Below the pieces are notes generated by a model. It made no database searches. It saw nothing but the letters and a program-made list of their open reading frames with translations, and was not told the origin of the DNA. Source: Planctellipticum variicoloris (lineage in GTDB: Bacteria; Planctomycetota; Planctomycetia; Planctomycetales; Planctomycetaceae). Taken from it: a stretch of DNA of 64,000 nucleotides. The DNA lies in NCBI RefSeq assembly GCF_030622045.1, contig NZ_CP130886.1, forward strand, positions 3,547,557 through 3,611,556, read 5' to 3'. Below are positions 60,090-64,000 of the stretch, in pieces (the first letter of the stretch is position 1; the number at the start of each line of letters is the position of its first letter). Position numbers and translations under genes: made by a program.

Positions 60090-62732
60090 ATGGCTACTGC
60101 AGCCACCGCGCCGCTCGAATCCAATGCTCGCTGTCTCAGCCGTGCGCAAGAACTGTTCGATGATCACTTCTTGAAATTGCACACGCGCATCGATCGCATG
60201 TTCGTCGTGTTGATGGCGGTGCAATGGGCATTCTCGGTGCTGATCGCGGTCTGGCTTTCGCCATATACCTGGGAGGGCACTCGGCGAATTGCCCATCCGC
60301 ATGTCCTGCTGGCGGTCCTGCTGGGCGGATTTCTGGCGGTTCCCGCAATGATCGTCGGGCTGCGTTATCCCGGTCGATGGACCACGCGCCATCTGATCGC
60401 AATCTGCCAGGTCGGGTTCTCGGCGTTGCTGATCCACCTGACCGGCGGACGCCTCGAAACTCATTTTCACGTCTTCGGCTCGCTCGCGTTTCTGGCCGCC
60501 TATCGCGATTGGACCGTGCTCGTGCCGGCGACGGTGTTCGTGGCCCTGGATCACCTGCTGCGCGGTCTGTTCTGGCCCGAGTCCGTCTTCGGCGTACTGA
60601 CCTCCAGCAACTGGCGCTGGCTTGAGCACGCCGGCTGGGTGTTGTTCGAGGACTTGTGGCTCGTGATCTGCTGCCGTCAAGGCATCCACGAGGTCCAGGA
60701 AATCGCGCGCCATCGTTCCGAGCTTGAACAGAGCCAACTGATCCTCGAAGGTCAGACTCAGGCTCTCGAAGAGTCTCTTCGAGAGCGAGAGGCGATTGTC
60801 GAAGGCGCGCTGGATGCCGTTGTCCAGATGGACCGCTCCGGCCAGATCGTCGGCTGGAACTCGCAGGCGTCCCGAATTTTCGGATGGACGCAGGCGGAGG
60901 CTCTCGGTCGAGACTTCGCGGAAATGATCGTCCACTGCGATCATCCGTTTCGGGATGGCGACGGATCCAGTTCGAATCTGCTCGGAAATCTGTCGACCAT
61001 TCTCAACCAGCGAATTCAGATCGGCGGCATCCGCCGGGACGGCACGACGTTTCCAATGGAGCTCGCGATCACCTCGACCGGCAGCAGCGGACGCACCAGG
61101 TACTGCGGGTTCGCGCAAGACATCTCCGATCGTCGAAAGGCCGAAGAAAGCCTCAAGGAAGCCAAGGAAATTGCGGAAGCCGCCAACCAGGCCAAGAGCC
61201 AGTTCCTGGCGAATATGAGCCACGAGATTCGCACGCCGCTCAACGCGATTCTGGGATTCACCGATCTGCTGCTCGACTGCGACGCCGAACTGCCCCCTTC
61301 GGAACGCGGCTCGCATCTCACCGCCGTCCGCCACGGCGGAACGCACCTCCTCACGATCATCAACGACATCCTCGACCTCTCGAAGATCGAGGCCGGTCAG
61401 ATGCAGTATGAATGCATCCGCTGTTCTCCTCACCAGGTCATCGTTGAAACGGTTTCTTTCATGCGCGTCCGCGCCCTCGAGAAGGGCGTTACCCTCGACG
61501 CCAAATGGCTTGGACGTGTTCCCGAAACGATCGTGACCGATCCCGCCCGTCTTCGCCAACTGCTCCTGAACCTCGTCGGCAATGCGCTGAAGTTCACGGA
61601 ACACGGCGGCGTTCAGGTTCTGGCGAGATTGAATTCCGCCAAAGAGCAATTGCAGATTGAAATCATCGATACGGGAATCGGAATCTCTCAGAAGCAACTC
61701 GATTCGCTGTTCGTCCCCTTCACCCAGGCCGACGTGTCGGTGACGCGACGTTTCGGCGGGACCGGACTGGGATTGTCAATCTCCCGTCATATCGCCCGCG
61801 CCCTGGGAGGTGACATTTCGGTTCAAAGCGAAGAAGGGCAGGGCAGTACGTTCACAGCGACGATCTCGACCGGTCCGCTGGCGGGCGTCGCGCTGCTCGA
61901 CACGCCTCCGCAGGAGGCGCTGTCGACGGTCCGGTCCACAGGCGGTGAATTGCTGGCGCGACTCGACGGTCTCAAAGTTCTGATCGTCGACGACGGCGAG
62001 GTCAACCGGCAGTTGCTGCAACTGTTTCTGACGCGAGCGGGAGCAATCGTCGAATCCGCGGAACACGGGCTGGCAGCTATCGAGGCGGCGGAACCGGGCT
62101 CTTTCGACGCAATTCTGATGGATATGCAGATGCCGGTCCTGGACGGCTACTCCGCAACTCGAAAACTCCGCGAACGCGGGATCACGACGCCAATTGTTGC
62201 GCTGACAGCCCACGCAATGTCGGGCGAGAAACAGAAATGCCTCGCCGTCGGTTGTGATGCGTACCTCACGAAGCCCGTTGACCGGCACGACTTGATCGCG
62301 ATGCTGGCGCGGTGGCGCGATGCGAAGTGTCGCGCCGGCTCTTCGCGTGCCGAGAGTCCCATGAACGCCACTGTCTGCATTTCCAACGGCGCCGAGACGA
62401 TGCATCCGGCATCGGAGTTGGATTTGGCCGATCCGGAGTTACGAGCGATCATCGATAAGTTCGTCGATCGCCTGGGATGCGATCTCGATCGGCTCAGGAC
62501 GGTCTGGAAAGAGCGGGACTGGGACGCCCTGGAACGGCGTTCGCATACGCTGAAGGGCACCTCTGCCATGACGGGATTCGCGCGCCTCTCCGTGGCCGCG
62601 GGGCGCCTTGAAGAACTCGCCGCGCAGCGCGATGAAGTTGGGACGGCGCAGACGCTCCTGTCTCTCCAGGAACATGTTCGACAGATTTGCACATCGGCGG
62701 TTGTTTCGGCTCATCCGGAAAACGCGTGCTGA
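60090..62732 (+). CDS. Hybrid sensor histidine kinase with PAS, receiver and Hpt domains
   Basis: 880 residues. Six or so N-terminal transmembrane helices (about 30-205), a coiled coil, a PAS domain (about 235-350, IVEGALDAVVQMDRSGQIVG), HisKA with MSHEIRTPLNAI (H378), HATPase_c (NALKFTEHGG, DTGIGISQKQ, GGTGLGLSIS), a receiver domain (acceptor D678 in LMDMQMPVLDGYSA) and a C-terminal Hpt domain (H819 in SHTLKGTSAMTGF). All phosphorelay residues are present in one protein, so its output needs a separate regulator, not seen nearby. Likely cotranscribed with the RedB-like gene, so it may sense redox state. Confidence 0.95.
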   Translation: MATAATAPLESNARCLSRAQELFDDHFLKLHTRIDRMFVVLMAVQWAFSVLIAVWLSPYTWEGTRRIAHPHVLLAVLLGGFLAVPAMIVGLRYPGRWTTRHLIAICQVGFSALLIHLTGGRLETHFHVFGSLAFLAAYRDWTVLVPATVFVALDHLLRGLFWPESVFGVLTSSNWRWLEHAGWVLFEDLWLVICCRQGIHEVQEIARHRSELEQSQLILEGQTQALEESLREREAIVEGALDAVVQMDRSGQIVGWNSQASRIFGWTQAEALGRDFAEMIVHCDHPFRDGDGSSSNLLGNLSTILNQRIQIGGIRRDGTTFPMELAITSTGSSGRTRYCGFAQDISDRRKAEESLKEAKEIAEAANQAKSQFLANMSHEIRTPLNAILGFTDLLLDCDAELPPSERGSHLTAVRHGGTHLLTIINDILDLSKIEAGQMQYECIRCSPHQVIVETVSFMRVRALEKGVTLDAKWLGRVPETIVTDPARLRQLLLNLVGNALKFTEHGGVQVLARLNSAKEQLQIEIIDTGIGISQKQLDSLFVPFTQADVSVTRRFGGTGLGLSISRHIARALGGDISVQSEEGQGSTFTATISTGPLAGVALLDTPPQEALSTVRSTGGELLARLDGLKVLIVDDGEVNRQLLQLFLTRAGAIVESAEHGLAAIEAAEPGSFDAILMDMQMPVLDGYSATRKLRERGITTPIVALTAHAMSGEKQKCLAVGCDAYLTKPVDRHDLIAMLARWRDAKCRAGSSRAESPMNATVCISNGAETMHPASELDLADPELRAIIDKFVDRLGCDLDRLRTVWKERDWDALERRSHTLKGTSAMTGFARLSVAAGRLEELAAQRDEVGTAQTLLSLQEHVRQICTSAVVSAHPENAC

Positions 62733-63045
62733 GAGCGGCGAAGAAGCGGACATGCGGCAGTCATTGGAGATGACGTCAAGCAGCCTCCAGCGACAGAAGT
62801 CCGCCTGTCCGCCGATCCGTCGGACCGCGCCTGCGGGATCGCGGGCGACCGCGTCACGCAGATCTCCTGGGAGCAGGACGCGATCGTGCTCGACCGGGAA
62901 CAACCCCGCCAGAACTTGCGCCGCTCGGCCTGCTCCTCGCGGGAAGCTCATCTCAAGGGGACGCTCTCTCCCGCCTTCTTCTCCGCGTCCTCCTCTTCCC
63001 TCCGAGCCTCTGCGAGCGAGCATTTTTCCGCGCTCTGACTTTCAC

Positions 63046-63270
63046 CCTCGTCCCCAGGGCTCCGCCTGGGAACGCCCTCTTCCGAGGCTCCGCCTCGTCT
63101 TCTCACCCATGTTGATTCGTGAAACCCGTGGTCCTGCCTCGCTCATCCTCAACGCAGTGCACAAGTTGGCCTCGTTCCCAGGCTCCGCCTGGGAATGCTT
63201 CTTCCGAGGCTCCGCCTCGTCTTCTCACCCGTGTTGATTCGTGAAATTCGTGGTTCCGTCTCACTCGTCA
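63046..63270. repeat. Two ~100-bp direct repeats with palindromic AGGCTCCGCCT motifs
   Basis: Unit 1 (63046-63147) and unit 2 (63170-63270) share cagg(g)ctccgcctggga, then cgaggctccgcctcgtcttc and tgttgattcgtgaaa...cgtggt. Each contains two small hairpins around ggctccgcc. Related fragments lie at 2711-2775 and 3268-3346. The stretch 62733-63045 before them has only a degenerate ctccgcgtcctcc copy. Confidence 0.85.
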
Positions 63271-63711
63271 TAGTCGCAGGGGACAAATTTCCACATTTTT
63301 GCAAAAAACTGCCAATCTGCTCTTGCAAACCCGCCGTACCAGAGTGAACGTGCGAATCGTCGGCGTGGGAAACGACATGCATGCACGCAACGGGGCCACC
63401 CGGAGCGCTCGAGCGAATCCCCGCCGGCCAGCGGGCCTGGTCAGGGCCCACCACGGTCGAGCCGCAAGGCCCGGCCGAGGGAGCGCACCCCGTGCGCGCT
63501 CGACGTCGAGAGTCCTTCCCGGACGACGCGGGCCTCAAAACCCGCCACCTGATCAACGCCAGCTCAAAGGATGCGGTGGAGCGGATCTCAACAACCCGCT
63601 CCGCCGCGTCCGAGCCGGTCGCTTATTGAGAAAGCCTCCCCGCAGGCCGCGCTCGCGCTGCGCGCCAAGCACCTCCGCGCGCCCTCTCTTCCATTTTTCA
63701 TTTTGCAATGC
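63236..63711 (+). repeat. Long dispersed repeat, copy 2
   Basis: Counterpart of 2753-3225 in the same orientation, about 60.5 kb away. It differs by scattered substitutions, changed hairpin loops (for example gcgcac-ccc-gtgcgc) and a 4-base duplication atgcatgc. One divergent patch lies at about 63464-63480. Confidence 0.85.
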
Positions 63712-63817
63712 ATCTCTCCTCGCAGCAGCCGCCATCCGGCGAGATCGACACAAGCCGGATCCATTCAACGGACTGCGAAGAGCAGAAGGATCTCAGCCAA
63801 CCGACCACCCCAGGATC

Positions 63818-63914
63818 ACTTTGCACTCATCACTACTCAATACTCACTTTTCACTCTCCGGAGTCTTCTCCTCATTTTCTCCGCGTCCTCCGAGTCTCCG
63901 CGGTAAATCCTCTT
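63818..63914. repeat. Partial copy of the 48670-48760 repeat
   Basis: The strings actcatcactactcaatact, cacttttcactctccg and ctccgcgtcctccgagtctc (then cgcggt) follow in the same order as at 48670-48760. The copy ends just before the larE stop. Confidence 0.8.
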
Positions 63915-63917
63915 CGT

Positions 63918-64000
63918 CTACCTCCGAAGCTCCACCAGCACCGCATTCAAACTCCCCGACCGGAACCCTTCCAGATCCAGCGTCACATACTGGAACCCCA
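63918..64000 (-). CDS. larE: Probable 3' end of larE-type ATP-dependent sulfur transferase (partial)
   Basis: The last 26 residues of a minus-strand gene that continues beyond the window: FQYVTLDLEGFRSGSLNAVL then VELRR and a TAG stop at 63918-63920. The YVTLDLxGxRSGSxN ending is characteristic of LarE, which makes the nickel-pincer cofactor by sacrificing a cysteine sulfur. Only the tail is visible, so the call rests on one motif. Confidence 0.55.
   Translation of the reverse strand, partial: GFQYVTLDLEGFRSGSLNAVLVELRR

Noticed and set aside
63149-63556. Minus-strand frame containing a peptide (GPDQARWPAGIRSSAPGGPV) also found at 2734-2967
   Set aside because: It is the translation of the dispersed repeat. 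A 4-base difference between copies shifts the downstream frame, so the peptide is not conserved as protein.
1-64000. tRNA, rRNA, CRISPR, prophage or transposase genes
   Set aside because: None recognised by eye on either strand; a tRNAscan/Infernal run would be needed to exclude small RNA genes.

Overview
The window reads as a chromosomal segment of a planctomycete (Planctomycetota, probably a Planctomycetaceae-like lineage). This is an inference from gene content, not from a marker gene. The evidence is DUF1501 and DUF3500 Tat-type proteins, a PEP-CTERM surface protein with T5SS/PEP-CTERM-associated repeats, several ECF sigma factors (one joined to a Ser/Thr kinase with WD40 repeats), a CSPTR-type sulfatase, a BlaI/M56 pair, a PurL with PurS-like repeats at its N-terminus, and GC-rich DNA full of long antisense shadow ORFs. 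No rRNA, tRNA, CRISPR array, prophage or transposase was recognised.

Layout. 1-2542: 3' part of valS, carrying an inserted GspE/PilB N-terminal-like domain and a Cys-rich insert. 2552-3396: an element bounded by long inverted repeats, fills the valS-purL gap and holds a ~480-bp core that recurs at 63236-63711. 3422-7376: purL and a prephenate dehydrogenase (minus strand). 7545-15780: an ECF sigma factor, a thioredoxin/PDZ protein, a Uma2 nuclease, a large membrane Ser/Thr kinase, a secreted hypothetical and an alpha/beta hydrolase. 15870-19084: a TPR gene followed by a PEP-CTERM gene, divergent from an overlapping ECF-sigma/kinase pair (19422-23421). 23430-28327: a minus-strand operon iorB - sulfotransferase - FabD-like acyltransferase - iorA. 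28575-36589: DUF1501, LplT-like transporter, DUF3500, Tat metallophosphoesterase and secreted hypotheticals, two of them paralogous. 36854-40146: divergent TetR/SDR pair, an ECF sigma/two-TM protein pair, and DUF488. 40440-47332: OprB-type porin, sulfatase, and a divergent BlaI-M56 operon. 47374-54348: a minus-strand stress/metabolite-type cluster (ArsR, GyrI-like, six SRPBCC proteins, VOC, DoxX-like, MoaD-like, BNR protein). 54625-55662: a broken GT2 gene fused to an unknown module and ended by a small inverted-repeat element. 55941-58868: NHL protein, YCII/DGPF protein and ECF42-type sigma factor. 59352-62732: RedB-like protein and a hybrid histidine kinase. 62733-63917: dense repeats. 63918-64000: probable 3' end of larE.

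How the genes may work together. The strongest candidate for an undescribed pathway is the ior operon. IorAB would convert arylpyruvates to arylacetyl-CoA. The embedded FabD-like protein keeps Ser and His but has Val where FabD has the malonyl-binding Arg, so it may move a non-malonyl acyl group, and the sulfotransferase could tailor the product. The most unusual single protein is the valyl-tRNA synthetase with a type II secretion ATPase-like domain spliced into its catalytic half. The M56 protein appears to have a secretin-like extracytoplasmic domain. The two copies of the dispersed repeat keep several hairpin stems while their loops vary and their reading frames do not match, which suggests a structured non-coding element.
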